DNA of 64,000 nucleotides from Bacillus vallismortis (GTDB taxonomy: Bacteria > Bacillota > Bacilli > Bacillales > Bacillaceae). Under the pieces are notes generated by a model. That model saw only the letters and a program-made list of their open reading frames with translations. It was not told where the DNA came from and did not search any database. Shown here in pieces: positions 46,894 to 57,781 of the stretch. Within the stretch, counting starts at the first letter, position 1. Each line of letters opens with the position of its first letter. Location of the stretch: the NCBI RefSeq assembly GCF_040784915.1, contig NZ_CP160797.1, positions 1,627,001 to 1,691,000 of the forward strand. Direction: 5' to 3'. The translations under genes and the position numbers were made by a program.

Positions 46894-47292
46894 GTGGCGA
46901 ACCAACACGCCAATCATTCAATCAATGACTTTAAACAATTCGTCAAAAAGCATCCCAAGCTGATAAAAGAAGTGCGTAAAGAACAAAGAAGCTGGCAGGA
47001 CGTCTATGAGAATTGGGTCCTCTTCGGGGAGAGCGACCCGATTTGGGATCCGTATCGGGAACCGGAAGAAGGTGCGAATGCTGTGCCAGAAACGGCGGAA
47101 AAAAATGATTTTGTCTCTAAAATGGTAACAGCGGTGAAAAAAATGGATGTCAATCAAATGAACGAACAAATCAATAAAATGAGCCAGTCAATTTCATCAT
47201 TGCAAAGTCTTCTTCATACATTTTCCGGGAGCGGCCAAAAGCAATCTCAGCCAGGCTCTGGACAGCATCCTTTTTCTTTTCGAAAGGATTAA
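46894..47292 (+). CDS. ylbD: Probable spore coat protein YlbD
   Basis: A 132-residue, hydrophilic protein. The N-terminal half (NDFKQFVKKHPKLIKEVRKEQRSWQDVYENWVLFGESDPIW) is the YlbD-like coat domain. The second half is a likely coiled coil (MNEQINKMSQSISSLQSLL) and ends in a Gly/Ser/Gln-rich tail. The GTG at 46894 follows GGAGGGGG at eight bases; an in-frame GTG three codons earlier overlaps it. It is paired with ylbE, 15 bp downstream. Coat assignment is from family knowledge. Confidence 0.85.
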   Translation: MANQHANHSINDFKQFVKKHPKLIKEVRKEQRSWQDVYENWVLFGESDPIWDPYREPEEGANAVPETAEKNDFVSKMVTAVKKMDVNQMNEQINKMSQSISSLQSLLHTFSGSGQKQSQPGSGQHPFSFRKD

Positions 47293-47307
47293 AAAAGGGG
47301 AGCTTAT

Positions 47308-47547
47308 ATGCGCAAAGAGGTTCAGGAATTTATTTCAGCAAATGAAGAACGGAAACGATTCATCAGAGAACAGCCGATATGGTACCGCAGGCTTTCGAGA
47401 AAACCGGATGATCTGTCCTCCTTTCAGCTTGAGATGATGAACTTTTATGAAAAAACCATACCGCACCGGGTGAACCAGTTTACGAACGGGATTCAAATGG
47501 CGCAAATGATGATGCAAATGTTTCAAGCGATGCGGACAAAAGATTGA
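47308..47547 (+). CDS. ylbE: Uncharacterised protein YlbE
   Basis: A 79-residue basic protein, with aromatic and Met-rich parts (PIWYRRLSRKPDDLSSFQLEMMNFYEKTIPHRVNQF; AQMMMQMFQAM). No membrane segment. The ATG follows AAAGGGGAG. It belongs with ylbD, suggesting a sporulation role. Terminator follows directly. Confidence 0.87.
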   Translation: MRKEVQEFISANEERKRFIREQPIWYRRLSRKPDDLSSFQLEMMNFYEKTIPHRVNQFTNGIQMAQMMMQMFQAMRTKD

Positions 47548-47572
47548 AAGGCCCGAAAGAGGGTCTTTTTTC
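47547..47572 (+). terminator. ylbDE terminator
   Basis: AAAGGCCC and GGGTCTTT pair (one G-U) around GAAAGA, then T6. Confidence 0.75.
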
Positions 47573-47666
47573 ATGCTGTAAATGCAGGGAGATTGTTTTC
47601 AGGCTTCGGCTAAGGATTTTCCAATTGGCTGGTTTCATGGTAAACTAACAACTGGAGGTGCGTGTT

Positions 47667-48116
47667 ATGTATGCGACGATGGAATCCGTGCGGCTTCAAA
47701 GTGAAGCTCAGCAGCTTGCCGAGATGATTCTGCAGTCGGAGACGGCTGAGAACTACCGCAATTGTTACAAGCGTCTCCAGGAAGATGAAGAGGCAGAGCG
47801 GATTATTCGTTCTTTTATCCAAATAAAAGAGCAGTATGAGGATGTACAGCGTTTTGGCAAATATCATCCTGACTATAGAGAAATATCCCGGAAAATGAGG
47901 GAGATCAAGCGGGAGCTGGATCTGAACGATAAGGTGGCTGACTTCAAGAGAGCTGAAAATGAGCTCCAGTCTATTCTTGATGAGGTTAGCGTCGAGATTG
48001 GAACAGCTGTTTCAGAGCATGTTAAAGTTCCGACTGGGAACCCTTATTTTGATGGTTTGTCTTCGTGCGGAGGCGGCTGCGGTTCGGGCGGAGGCTGCGG
48101 ATGCAAAGTGTCCTGA
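47667..48116 (+). CDS. ricF: RicF/YlbF, subunit of the RNase Y-associated Y-complex
   Basis: A 149-residue helical protein (YlbF/YmcA family). With YmcA and YaaT it forms the iron-sulfur Y-complex that directs RNase Y to mRNA maturation and affects sporulation, biofilm and competence. The C-terminal tail has five Cys in a Gly/Ser-rich stretch (SSCGGGCGSGGGCGCK), suited to cluster binding. The ATG at 47667 follows GGAGGTG; an in-frame upstream GTG overlaps the site. The next gene ylbG is 54 bp downstream. Confidence 0.93.
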   Translation: MYATMESVRLQSEAQQLAEMILQSETAENYRNCYKRLQEDEEAERIIRSFIQIKEQYEDVQRFGKYHPDYREISRKMREIKRELDLNDKVADFKRAENELQSILDEVSVEIGTAVSEHVKVPTGNPYFDGLSSCGGGCGSGGGCGCKVS

Positions 48117-48170
48117 CGAGACTGGCCGTCTCGTCTTTTACATATAAGAGAAATCAGGCAGGTGATTGTA

Positions 48171-48443
48171 TTGGAGAATAGGCGCCAGGGTATGGTTGTG
48201 TATCTGCATTCCCTAAAACAAAGCAAAATGCTGAGGAAGTTCGGAAATGTGCACTATGTATCAAAACGCTTAAAATATGTCGTGCTGTATTGCGATATGA
48301 ATCAAATTGAAAAAACAATGGACAAGATCGCTTCTTACTCGTTTGTGAAAAAAGTGGAGCCTTCTTATAAACCGTTTTTAAAATTGGAATTCGAGTCAAA
48401 GCTTGATAAAGCAAAAGAATACGATTATAAAATCGGCATATAG
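48171..48443 (+). CDS. ylbG: UPF0298 family protein YlbG
   Basis: A 90-residue basic protein of the DUF2129/UPF0298 family with alternating beta and alpha elements ([44 protein letters not shown]). Unknown function; the fold suggests RNA or nucleotide contact. The TTG at 48171 follows CAGGTGAT; the in-frame GTG at 48162 lies within that site. Confidence 0.9.
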   Translation: MENRRQGMVVYLHSLKQSKMLRKFGNVHYVSKRLKYVVLYCDMNQIEKTMDKIASYSFVKKVEPSYKPFLKLEFESKLDKAKEYDYKIGI

Positions 48444-48456
48444 CTCTATAAAAAAA

Positions 48457-48486
48457 TCCCCGCAGGCTTCTGCGGGGTCCTTCTAT
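48457..48486 (+). terminator. ylbG terminator
   Basis: CCCCGCAG and CTGCGGGG form a perfect 8-bp stem with a 4-nt loop, followed by TCCTTCT. Confidence 0.75.
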
Positions 48487-48767
48487 TCCTTAACAAGTTA
48501 AGGAGAAGGCAAAGGGAGAGGAGAAACCGGAGGAAGAACTTATGGGGAAACGTAAGTCTTCTCCGCGGTTGGCAACAACATCCTCTAGATGCTGTTGTTT
48601 ATAGTATGGACAAGGATCAGTCTGGCTATACACCTGTTTAAACAAGATTACGTTCATTGTTTGCAAGAATGCTTTATGTTAAGATAGGATTGATTTTTTT
48701 CTATGTACATAGCGGCGTCCGGCCGAACAAAAAAACAAAATAGCTTTTAGAAAAAGTGGTGTGGAAT
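48487..48767 (+). other. ylbG-rsmD intergenic region with purine-rich tract
   Basis: CCTTAAC/GTTAAGG forms a small hairpin (48488-48503), then about 40 bases are nearly all purine (48500-48540). CAACAACAT/ATGCTGTTG (48572-48597) can form another stem. No known RNA family is recognised. Confidence 0.35.
48542..48604 (+). CDS. Tentative 20-residue peptide upstream of rsmD
   Basis: An ATG with GGAGGAAG seven bases upstream opens a 20-codon frame (MGKRKSSPRLATTSSRCCCL) that ends TAG. It has three consecutive Cys at the end. There is no family evidence; it may be real, a leader peptide or chance. Confidence 0.25.
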   Translation: MGKRKSSPRLATTSSRCCCL

Positions 48768-49823
<1,056 letters not shown>

Positions 49824-49837
<14 letters not shown>

Positions 49838-51050
49838 TGCCGTTTGTCAGTCTGTAAGAACAAATGATAATGTACGTAAACAGTGCGCATAATGTGACAG
49901 CAGGTCCAACCTGCACGAGCTGATTCCAGCTGTTTATAAGTGCTGTTGGCATTTCGCCGCTATGAAGAGATTTGAAAACATACTGATATGGATCATTCCA
50001 TGCCGTGTATAGAGGTTTCCATAAAAGCATGACGAAGACGGCGGCATAAACGCCCTGCAGCAAACGCGCGATAAAGAATGGTTTAAATCTGATATCGGTT
50101 TCCGATAAAATACCTGCCACTTGAGCTTGAACAGAAAAACCGCTAAACCCGAGAATAAAGCTGACGATAATGGCTTGTTGCAGAAGAGTAACGTCTGTTT
50201 CGCTGACAAGCTTGCTTCCCAGCGTGATTTCAAACATTCCTGATAATAGAGGGATGTCCAATTGAGCTGGAAGCTGAAACAAGGTCAGCGCACCTTTTGT
50301 GAATACAGACAGAATATCAGTCAGCTGCACCACGGATAACAGCCTGTTAAAGACAGAAAACAAAATAATAAACCCGCCCACCATGAGAAGCGTTTGAACA
50401 GAAGATGTCACGGCGTCGCCTAAAATTTTGCCCAGAGGCCGTTTTTCCGCAAGTCTGGCGGTATGCAGAGCGTGTAAAGCATCTTTGATCGAAGGAAAAG
50501 GAATCGTTTTCTTATTTCTGAGATGCTGCTCTTCTTTGCGTCCATAGGAACGCATCGTTAAACCGACAGCCAGATTCCCTAAATAGTGTGCGGTAGCCAA
50601 TAATATGCCCAATGACGCGTTTTGAAAGAAACCGACGGCAACAGCGCCAAAAATAAAGAGCGGATTTGAAGAATTGGTAAACGACGCAAGCCGTTCTGCT
50701 TCTACTCTTGAAATCTGTTTTTCCTGCCGCAGACGGGCAGTGAGTTTTGCTCCCGCTGGGTTTCCTGATGCCATTCCCATAGCAAGAACGAAGCCGCCGA
50801 CACCCGGCACGCGAAAGATCGGCCGCATAAAAGGCTCAAGCAAAACACCGACAAACCGCACAATGCCAAAACCGATTAAGAGTTCAGACAGAATAAAAAA
50901 TGGCAGCAATGACGGAAACACAACCTCCCACCACATAGAAAGCCCGGTTTTAGAGGCTTCGAATGAGGCCTGCGGATGTGAGATGACAGTCGCTGTTAAA
51001 AATAGAAAAAACGAAGCAATTAAAAGTGTATGAATCTTCGACAAGTTCAT
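49824..51050 (-). CDS. ylbJ: Sporulation integral membrane protein YlbJ
   Basis: A 408-residue membrane protein with about ten helices and two Gate (nucleoside-transporter gate) domains. YlbJ is a sporulation membrane protein needed for heat-resistant spores in B. subtilis (from memory). Typical parts are LPFFILSELLIGFG, GMASGNPAGAKLTARL and SGFSVQAQVAGIL. The ATG at 51050 follows GGGGAGGTAAG; an in-frame start ten codons upstream lacks a site. It ends within the T-run of the coaD terminator. Confidence 0.92.
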
Positions 51051-51229
51051 TCTTACCTCCCCGATGCTAAAAATGCCCAATCACATGTATATCATGATAA
51101 AATATGTATGACACGAAACGGCCAAGCAGTACCTGTCCTTTTGAATCTTTGTACTAATATACGAGCATAGGGGTTCAGTTTAGACCATAGAATTCGGTAT
51201 ACAGGGAATTCAGGCAGGAGGTTAACGCT

Positions 51230-52012
51230 TTGGTTAAACCTAAAATCGGGTTAGCGTTAGGATCGGGAGGGGCCAGGGGGCTCGCTCATCTCGGTGTGCT
51301 CTCCAGTTTACATAAGCATCAAATTGAAGTGGATATGATTGCGGGGAGCAGCATGGGCGCTTTGGTAGGCAGTTTCTATGCCGCCGGCCACGATGTGGCA
51401 ACGATGGAGAAAGTCGCTAAAGTCTTTAAACGGCGGCTTTATGCTGATTATACGGTTCCGAGGCTCGGTTTTTTAAAAGGTGATCGCGTCAGGCAGCTTG
51501 TGCATGCTTATACATTCGGAAAACCGATCGAAGAGCTTCAAATCCCGCTGGGCATTGTAGCGTGTGATTTACAGACAGGAGAAAAGATTGTGTTCCGCAA
51601 GGGCTCGGTGTCAGATGCGGTGCGGGCGAGCATCAGCATACCAGGTATCTTTATTCCGCAGAAGCTGGACGGACGGCTTCTTGTAGACGGCGCGGTCGTC
51701 GACCGAATCCCGGTTTCTGTTGTCAAAGACATGGGGGCTGATATTATCATCGCTTCGGATGTCTCCAGGGTTCGAAAAACCGAAACGGCGGCGCATATTT
51801 TTGATGTGATTATGCAAAGTATGGATATACTGCAAAATGAATTGGTGCGACATCAAACGATTGCCGCGGATATCATGATTCGCCCTTCTCTTGAAACATA
51901 CAGCTCCAGCTCGTTTGCTAATATTGAAGCAATGATATCGGCAGGCGAGGAAGCGACAGACCGAATGATCAGCAAGATAAAAAAAGAAATAGAGAATTGG
52001 GAGGGCTCATAA
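51230..52012 (+). CDS. ylbK: Patatin-like phospholipase family protein YlbK
   Basis: A 260-residue serine hydrolase of the patatin/RssA family. Oxyanion loop GSGGARG near residue 11, nucleophile GSSMG near residue 40, and catalytic Asp in VDGAVVD near residue 145, so the dyad is complete. It is soluble. The TTG start follows CAGGAGGTTAA. It is followed by ylbL two bases on, suggesting co-translation. The natural lipid substrate is unknown. Confidence 0.93.
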   Translation: MVKPKIGLALGSGGARGLAHLGVLSSLHKHQIEVDMIAGSSMGALVGSFYAAGHDVATMEKVAKVFKRRLYADYTVPRLGFLKGDRVRQLVHAYTFGKPIEELQIPLGIVACDLQTGEKIVFRKGSVSDAVRASISIPGIFIPQKLDGRLLVDGAVVDRIPVSVVKDMGADIIIASDVSRVRKTETAAHIFDVIMQSMDILQNELVRHQTIAADIMIRPSLETYSSSSFANIEAMISAGEEATDRMISKIKKEIENWEGS

Positions 52013-52013
52013 T

Positions 52014-53039
52014 TTGCTTCGTAAAAAACATTTTAGCTGGATGCTTGTCATCCTCATTCTGATTGCCGTTTTATCATTTATAAAACTTCCATACTATATT
52101 ACAAAACCGGGAGAAGCGACAGAGCTTGCTTCACTGATAAAAGTGGAGGGAGGCTACCCGGAAACAGGAAGTCTGTCCTTAATGACTGTCAAAGTGGGAC
52201 CGGCTAATCCGTTTACATATGTGTGGGCGAAGGTTCACTCTTATTATGAAATAGTTCCTGATGAAAGCATCAAGGAAGAAGGCGAATCAGATGAGGAGTA
52301 TATGAAAAGGCAGCTCCAAATGATGAAAAGCTCGCAAGAAAACGCCGTCATAGCGGCCTATCAAAAGGCAGGAAAAAAAGTCAGTTATTCCTTTAACGGC
52401 ATATACGCTAGCTCAGTTGTAGAAAACATGCCCGCAAAAGGGAAAATAGAAGTCGGTGATAAAATTATTAAGGCAGACGGCAAAAACTATCAGTCTGCTG
52501 AAAAGCTGATTGATTATATCAGCAGCAAAAAAGCGGGAGATAAAGTCCGGTTAAAAATTGAAAGAGAAGAAAAAGAAAAGATGATCACCCTTACATTAAA
52601 ACAATTTCCCGATGAGCCGGAACGGGCAGGCATCGGAGTTTCGCTCTATACGGACAGGAACGTGAAAGTGGAGCCCGATATTGATTTTGAAATCGAAAAT
52701 ATCGGCGGCCCGTCAGCAGGGTTAATGATGTCTCTGGAAATCTATAATCAGCTGACAAAACCAGACGAAACAAAAGGCTACGAGATTGCGGGAACCGGTA
52801 CCATTGATGTTGACGGAAAAGTAGGTCCGATCGGCGGCATCGATCAGAAAGTCGTCGCCGCGGACAAAGCTGGAAAAGACATTTTCTTCGCCCCAAATCA
52901 AAACGGCGCCAGCAATTCCGATTATAAAAACGCAGTGAAAACAGCAAAAGATATTGATTCAGATATGAAGATTGTGCCTATTGATACGATGCAAGACGCG
53001 ATTGATTATTTGAATAAGCTGAAAGCGAAAAGCACCTGA
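52014..53039 (+). CDS. ylbL: Membrane-anchored PDZ/Lon-type serine protease YlbL
   Basis: A 341-residue protease with one N-terminal transmembrane anchor (residues ~8-28), a PDZ domain (~110-190) and a Lon S16-type proteolytic domain. The catalytic Ser is in GGPSAGLMM near residue 235 and the Lys in [12 protein letters not shown] near residue 280. It acts outside the membrane. In B. subtilis it helps clear the division inhibitor YneA after DNA damage. The TTG start follows GGGAGGG. The stop lies inside the first hairpin of repeat copy E. Confidence 0.94.
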   Translation: MLRKKHFSWMLVILILIAVLSFIKLPYYITKPGEATELASLIKVEGGYPETGSLSLMTVKVGPANPFTYVWAKVHSYYEIVPDESIKEEGESDEEYMKRQLQMMKSSQENAVIAAYQKAGKKVSYSFNGIYASSVVENMPAKGKIEVGDKIIKADGKNYQSAEKLIDYISSKKAGDKVRLKIEREEKEKMITLTLKQFPDEPERAGIGVSLYTDRNVKVEPDIDFEIENIGGPSAGLMMSLEIYNQLTKPDETKGYEIAGTGTIDVDGKVGPIGGIDQKVVAADKAGKDIFFAPNQNGASNSDYKNAVKTAKDIDSDMKIVPIDTMQDAIDYLNKLKAKST

Positions 53040-53217
53040 TACTCAAGTGCTTTCAGTGTGTCGATAAACCCCCGCATTCGTTGTCAGGGCTGCGAGTCGG
53101 TGCTCAATACGGAGTGGAACGGCCAGACGTCCTGCCTACATCCTGTGAAATCTGCTCCGATGCTCGGCCTTCCTGGACTTCAACAATTTGAAGCACCTGA
53201 ACTCAGGTGCTTTTTAT
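53030..53217 (+). repeat. Terminator-embedded repeat, copy E (degenerate)
   Basis: The first hairpin (53030-53053) holds the ylbL stop; the second (53191-53215, AGCACCTGA/TCAGGTGCT) carries the U-tract and touches the ylbM stop. Between is a 137-bp element (53054-53190). Its 5' part matches the other copies, but about 46 bases in the middle are unrelated. The whole second internal hairpin is missing: ...GACTTCAA joins CAATTTG directly. It is the most decayed copy. Confidence 0.82.
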
Positions 53218-54461
53218 ATATTTAAAAAGCGTTGTTCATCCTCGTCATATCGAATGGGAGTACGTCCATATTCCTGCAGGGCAAATTCAGTTCTCAGCGG
53301 TTCTTCTATCGGCAGACTGTAGATTCTGCTTGCTTTTATGTCCAGATCGAGTGCGGGATGGGAGAAAGAGGACAGTTTGCTGACAAGCGGAACGGACATC
53401 GCTTTTTTCTTTTCTGATAAATAAGACTGTCCTTTTTTCGTCATGCCGAGAAGCCTAATATAAGGCACCTCTTCGTCGGCAAGCAGCTTATGCATCTCCT
53501 GTTTGTTCGTTCTGGTTAAAATGTGCGTGTTCATCCGCTGGAGCCTTGTCCACGTATAACGTTTTGTTTTCAGAAGCTCCATAAATTCCTGGTAGGAGCT
53601 GGCTTTTCTGATCGAACGAAGAATTCTGTGTTCTAAGCCTTCCTCCACCTCGTATACGTGCTGTAATTCCTGTGCTGTGACAGTCGACAGGCTGTATTTT
53701 AAGTAAGAAAAATAGCTTTCAGGTGTATGCCACAATCCGAAAGATTTTCGGTAATGTGCTAATTCACTTGCGGATGTACCAGGAAGAAAACGAAGGCAGG
53801 CTTCAAGATTCTGTTCAAACATCGCTTTTCTGATACTTGTGGCGCTTGCGATATGGTTTTCGCCTTCAGGAAGGTCGGCATCATGATAGTCCGAGGAAAT
53901 GCGCGCTGTGGTATAAGGTTTCGTTGGATATCCCCCGGAAAGAATGGAAGTCACATAATGATATCCCAGAATGTTGTTTGGCTTTGATAAATCAAGCGCA
54001 TTTTCTGTATGTAAAATGGATCTGAAGGCGATAGCTGCCGCGGCTGGGTAGCTGGCCCCCTTTTTAAGTTCTTCTTTGATACACTGATCAAATGTATGCT
54101 TATGCTCATCAATAAGCTTTGCTGTTTCTATAAACGGCTTAATATCACCATTTTCACTCCCGAAAAAAAGCGCCTCGCATCCAAGTTTGTTCAGGATGGA
54201 AACACTGCCGCGTGCGAAAATCTCCGCTTTTTGCACCGCATAAAGATAAGGCAGTTCAATGACAAGATCGACTCCGCTTTGCAGCGCCATTTTTGTTCGG
54301 GCCCATTTTGACACTACAGCCGGTTCTCCGCGCTGTAAAAAATGTCCGCTCATTACAGCAACAGCCGTGTCACATCCGGTTTGCCGCTTTGCTGTTTGGG
54401 CATGATAAAGGTGACCGTTATGAAAGGGATTATATTCAACCACCAATCCGACAGCTTTCAT
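53214..54461 (-). CDS. tmcAL: tRNA(Met) cytidine acetate ligase
   Basis: A 415-residue enzyme that makes N4-acetylcytidine at the wobble base of elongator tRNA(Met), using acetate and ATP. The N-terminal nucleotidyltransferase-like domain has the NPFHNGHLYH motif near residue 11 and ISSDYH near residue 188. The C-terminal half contacts tRNA (MGITKKGQSYL-like sequence). Previously ylbM. It is divergent from ylbN and ends at the distal hairpin of repeat copy E. Confidence 0.93.
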   Translation of the reverse strand: MKAVGLVVEYNPFHNGHLYHAQTAKRQTGCDTAVAVMSGHFLQRGEPAVVSKWARTKMALQSGVDLVIELPYLYAVQKAEIFARGSVSILNKLGCEALFFGSENGDIKPFIETAKLIDEHKHTFDQCIKEELKKGASYPAAAAIAFRSILHTENALDLSKPNNILGYHYVTSILSGGYPTKPYTTARISSDYHDADLPEGENHIASATSIRKAMFEQNLEACLRFLPGTSASELAHYRKSFGLWHTPESYFSYLKYSLSTVTAQELQHVYEVEEGLEHRILRSIRKASSYQEFMELLKTKRYTWTRLQRMNTHILTRTNKQEMHKLLADEEVPYIRLLGMTKKGQSYLSEKKKAMSVPLVSKLSSFSHPALDLDIKASRIYSLPIEEPLRTEFALQEYGRTPIRYDEDEQRFLNI

Positions 54462-54611
54462 ATTTTTTCCGCCTTTCTTGCTATGTTTAAAAACGTATGG
54501 TACATTTGCAAATGGAAACTCTTACGTCTTATTTTTATTCTAAGTGTATGCATCGCATATACCGCTGTCAATGATACTTGAGTGGCAGCATTATGCTGTA
54601 AAGAAAAAATA

Positions 54612-54640
54612 TTGACAAAAACAATCTTAAAAGCTATAAT
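54612..54640 (+). promoter_or_regulatory. Consensus sigma-A promoter of ylbN-rpmF
   Basis: TTGACA (54612-54617), a 17-bp spacer and TATAAT (54635-54640): a perfect consensus, about 30 bases before ylbN. Strong expression fits a ribosomal protein operon. Confidence 0.85.
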
Positions 54641-54670
54641 CATGTTTGTTGCTTTCATGAGGTGATACAA

Positions 54671-55189
54671 ATGAAATGGACGATTTATCAGCTGCATCAA
54701 ATGCCAAACCAAAGTTTTGAGTTTGATGAAACAGTTGAGTTAAATGAGCTGACAAAGCTGAATTCTGACATCCGCCGCATTTCTCCCGTTCGGGTGAAGG
54801 GCAGAGCGGATATTAAATCGAAACAGGTTTCGTTTGATTTTGCGATTTCAGGCGAAATGATTTTGCCATGCTCAAGAACACTCGTTGATGTTGCGTATCC
54901 ATTTGAAATTTCAACAAAAGAACTGTTTATATTTCATCAGACGGATGATATAGAAGATGATGACGTTCACATTGCTGAGGACGATACTATCGACTTAACT
55001 CCGATCGTGAAAGAAGAAATTCTTTTAGAAATCCCTATGCAAATCTTTTGTGAATCTGAACAAGAAAAAGGAGCTGCTCCTCAAGAAGGAAAGGACTGGC
55101 AAGTCATTTCAGAGGAAGACAAGAAGAATCAAGTCGATCCGAGACTTGCAGCCCTCGAAAAGCTCTTAAAACAAGATGATGAATCTTAA
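54671..55189 (+). CDS. ylbN: DUF177/YceD-family protein YlbN
   Basis: A 172-residue acidic protein of the YceD/DUF177 family, linked to 23S rRNA accumulation in other organisms. It is a mainly beta protein in the middle (RVKGRADIKSKQVSFDFAISGEMILPCSRTL) with an acidic C-terminal region (DLTPIVKEEILLEIPM). The ATG at 54671 follows GAGGTG. It sits 21 bp before rpmF, a gene pairing conserved across bacteria. Confidence 0.92.
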   Translation: MKWTIYQLHQMPNQSFEFDETVELNELTKLNSDIRRISPVRVKGRADIKSKQVSFDFAISGEMILPCSRTLVDVAYPFEISTKELFIFHQTDDIEDDDVHIAEDDTIDLTPIVKEEILLEIPMQIFCESEQEKGAAPQEGKDWQVISEEDKKNQVDPRLAALEKLLKQDDES

Positions 55190-55390
<201 letters not shown>

Positions 55391-55394
55391 TAAG

Positions 55395-55431
55395 AAAAGC
55401 GCAGGGTGAAAGCCCTGCGCTTTTTCTTTTT
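55395..55431 (+). terminator. rpmF terminator
   Basis: AAAAGCGCAGGG and CCCTGCGCTTTTT form a strong stem followed by CTTTTTCTC. Confidence 0.85.
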
Positions 55432-55535
55432 CTCTTCCTGTCAGCTTGCGGAAAATTTGTAAGTGCAAATAGTCTATCTAATCTATTACCGGCATATGTA
55501 TGAGATAAATAAGCTGACATGGAGGGAGATTAAAT

Positions 55536-56120
55536 TTGACCATTACAAGACAAGATGCTTGGACTCAGGATGAGGATTTGCTGCTGGCAGAAGTGGTGCT
55601 TCGCCATATTCGAGAGGGAGGAACACAGCTATCAGCCTTTGAGGAGGTTGGAAGAGCGCTGACCAGAACCGCAGCAGCCTGTGGGTTCAGGTGGAACTCG
55701 TATGTGAGAAAACAATACCAATCAGGCATAGAGCTTGCGAAAAAGCAGAGGAAAGAACTGAGAAAACAAATCGGCGTTCATTCGGTCAATTTGCCGAATT
55801 CCGTAAAGCAAACCGCCGCGGCAGCGTCAACAGAAGGAAAACGAGATTTGTCCATTCAGGATGTCATTCAATTTCTCGAACAATTCAAAGAAACGCCGTC
55901 TGCACATGAATTTCAGCTCGAAAGGGAAAAATTGAAGAGGCAAATCCAATCGCTGCAAAAGGAGCTTGAGGATTTACGGAGTGAAAATCAAACATTGAGG
56001 AACCAGCTAGAGATGACAGAAGAGGATTACAAGGCACTGATCGATATTATGGACCGGGCCAGAAAAATGGTTGTTTCTAAGGAAGACGGAAGAATGAAAA
56101 AAAAGGCTCAAGAAACGTAA
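55536..56120 (+). CDS. ylbO: RsfA-family prespore transcription regulator YlbO
   Basis: A 194-residue regulator. The N-terminal Myb/SANT-like DNA-binding region ([43 protein letters not shown]) resembles RsfA, a forespore regulator. The C-terminal ~60 residues are a coiled coil ([33 protein letters not shown]). The TTG start follows GGAGGGAG. It stands alone with its own terminator. The target genes are not visible here. Confidence 0.9.
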   Translation: MTITRQDAWTQDEDLLLAEVVLRHIREGGTQLSAFEEVGRALTRTAAACGFRWNSYVRKQYQSGIELAKKQRKELRKQIGVHSVNLPNSVKQTAAAASTEGKRDLSIQDVIQFLEQFKETPSAHEFQLEREKLKRQIQSLQKELEDLRSENQTLRNQLEMTEEDYKALIDIMDRARKMVVSKEDGRMKKKAQET

Positions 56121-56135
56121 TGAACGCCTGAAATG

Positions 56136-56173
56136 AACCGGCCGTAGAGTGTGAATAGGCCGGTTGTTTTTAT
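56136..56173. terminator. ylbO/ylbP terminator
   Basis: AACCGGCC and GGCCGGTT form a perfect 8-bp stem between the convergent genes, followed by GTTTTTATTTC. Confidence 0.78.
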
Positions 56174-56175
56174 TT

Positions 56176-56658
56176 CTATGCAGATTCTCCCGGTGTCATT
56201 TCTTGATCCATATCAGGGTGCCAGATGAGCGGGTTTTCCCCTTTGTCCCGCGCCATATCATATTTAACAGTTTCAAAGTTCATTTTATTCCAAAATTCCG
56301 CTGATTTCATTCGCGGATTTGTCCGAATCGGCATTTTGAATGATTTGGCAAATTCAACCAACGCTTTCCCGTATCCTCTGTTTTGGTAGCCCGGAAGAAC
56401 CTCAAGCTTCCAAAGCTCCAAATAATCCTGATGATTGTCGAAATAAGGATTCGATTTGCCATTAACTTGATATAGACTCATTCGCGCTACAAGTTTATCC
56501 CCAAAATAAATCCCGTAAAAAGGCGAAGTGCTGTCATTTTCAATAATATTATCCTGAAGATCTTCAAGCATTGAAAGCTCCTGAATGCCGTATTCTTTGA
56601 ACTTCTTGAATTCTTCAAGCGTTTTATAGTTGACGAGCAGACGTTCTACCTTTACCAT
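56176..56658 (-). CDS. ylbP: GNAT-family N-acetyltransferase YlbP
   Basis: A 160-residue acetyltransferase. The acetyl-CoA motif is LEVLPGYQNRGYGKALVEFA near residue 93 (Q/RxxGxG complete); the C-terminal NKMNFETVKYD follows the fold. Acceptor unknown. The ATG has GGGGGAGAT upstream. It is convergent with ylbO and divergent from panE. Confidence 0.92.
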   Translation of the reverse strand: MVKVERLLVNYKTLEEFKKFKEYGIQELSMLEDLQDNIIENDSTSPFYGIYFGDKLVARMSLYQVNGKSNPYFDNHQDYLELWKLEVLPGYQNRGYGKALVEFAKSFKMPIRTNPRMKSAEFWNKMNFETVKYDMARDKGENPLIWHPDMDQEMTPGESA

Positions 56659-56815
56659 GCAATCTCCCCCTTTGTTGTTTCTACATATATTGTAAACGCT
56701 TTATTTAAAAAATCCAAATATTAAAACTTTAATTTTAAGCACACGGAACCTTTGAGAAGTAATTTGTTCTTACTTCTGCTATGATAATACATAAATGTTA
56801 ATTGGGTGTGACAAC

Positions 56816-57712
56816 ATGAAAATTGGGATTATCGGCGGAGGCTCTGTCGGTCTTTTATGCGCCTATTATTTGTCACTTCATCACGAGGTGACTGTTGTGA
56901 CGAGGCGGAAAGAGCAGGCTGCGGCCATAAAGTCTGAAGGCGTCCGGCTTGATAAAGGCGGAGAAGAATTCAGCGCTGATTGCAGTGCGGACACGAGTAT
57001 CAATTCGGATTTTGATCTGCTTGTCGTGACAGTAAAGCAGCATCAGCTCCAGTCTGTTTTTCCGTCGCTTGAACGGATCAGGAAAACGAATATATTATTT
57101 TTGCAAAACGGTATGGGGCATATCCACGAATTGAAAGACTGGCGCGTTGGCCATTCCATTTATGTTGGAATTGTTGAGCACGGAGCTGTTAGGAAATCAG
57201 ATACAGCTGTTGATCATACGGGTTTGGGTGCGATAAAATGGAGCGCGTTCGATGACGCTGAACCAGATCGGCTCAACATTTTGTTTCAGCATAACCATTC
57301 GGATTTTCCGATTCATTATGAGGCGGATTGGTACCGCTTGCTGACGGGCAAGCTGATTGTTAACGCTTGTATCAATCCGTTAACCGCGTTATTGCAGGTG
57401 AAAAATGGAGAACTGCTGACAGCGCCGGCTTATCTCGCTTTTATGAAGCTGGTTTTTCAGGAGGCGTCCCGCATTTTAAGGCTTGAAAACGAAGAAGAGG
57501 CTTGGGAGAGGGTTCGGGCCGTTTGCGGACAAACGAAAGAAAACCGCTCTTCTATGCTGGTTGACGTTATCGAAGGCCGGCAGACGGAAGCTGACGCCAT
57601 TATCGGATATTTATTGAAGGAAGCAAGCATTCGCGGCCTTGATGCTGTCCACCTCGAGTTTTTATACGGGAGCATTAAAGCTTTGGAGCGAAATACAAAC
57701 AAAGTCTTTTGA
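56816..57712 (+). CDS. panE: 2-dehydropantoate 2-reductase (ketopantoate reductase)
   Basis: A 298-residue NADPH enzyme of pantothenate synthesis, reducing ketopantoate to pantoate. The N-terminal Rossmann loop is IIGGGSVG near residue 5. The C-terminal helical domain has the catalytic Lys in GKLIVNACINPLTALL near residue 183 and a late Glu/Ser region. The ATG at 56816 gives the family length; a longer frame is weak. Also called ylbQ. It supplies the CoA pathway that CoaD completes. Confidence 0.92.
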   Translation: MKIGIIGGGSVGLLCAYYLSLHHEVTVVTRRKEQAAAIKSEGVRLDKGGEEFSADCSADTSINSDFDLLVVTVKQHQLQSVFPSLERIRKTNILFLQNGMGHIHELKDWRVGHSIYVGIVEHGAVRKSDTAVDHTGLGAIKWSAFDDAEPDRLNILFQHNHSDFPIHYEADWYRLLTGKLIVNACINPLTALLQVKNGELLTAPAYLAFMKLVFQEASRILRLENEEEAWERVRAVCGQTKENRSSMLVDVIEGRQTEADAIIGYLLKEASIRGLDAVHLEFLYGSIKALERNTNKVF

Positions 57713-57781
57713 GCTTTTTCTGTAACATGCTATACTCATTTCGGATAACTAACTATTTATTTAGAAAGGAAGTTCTAGAAG

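Noticed and set aside
46513-46913. Two overlapping minus-strand frames near ylbC-ylbD
   Set aside because: They overlap ylbC or the ylbD ribosome site, lack their own sites and show no family-like sequence.
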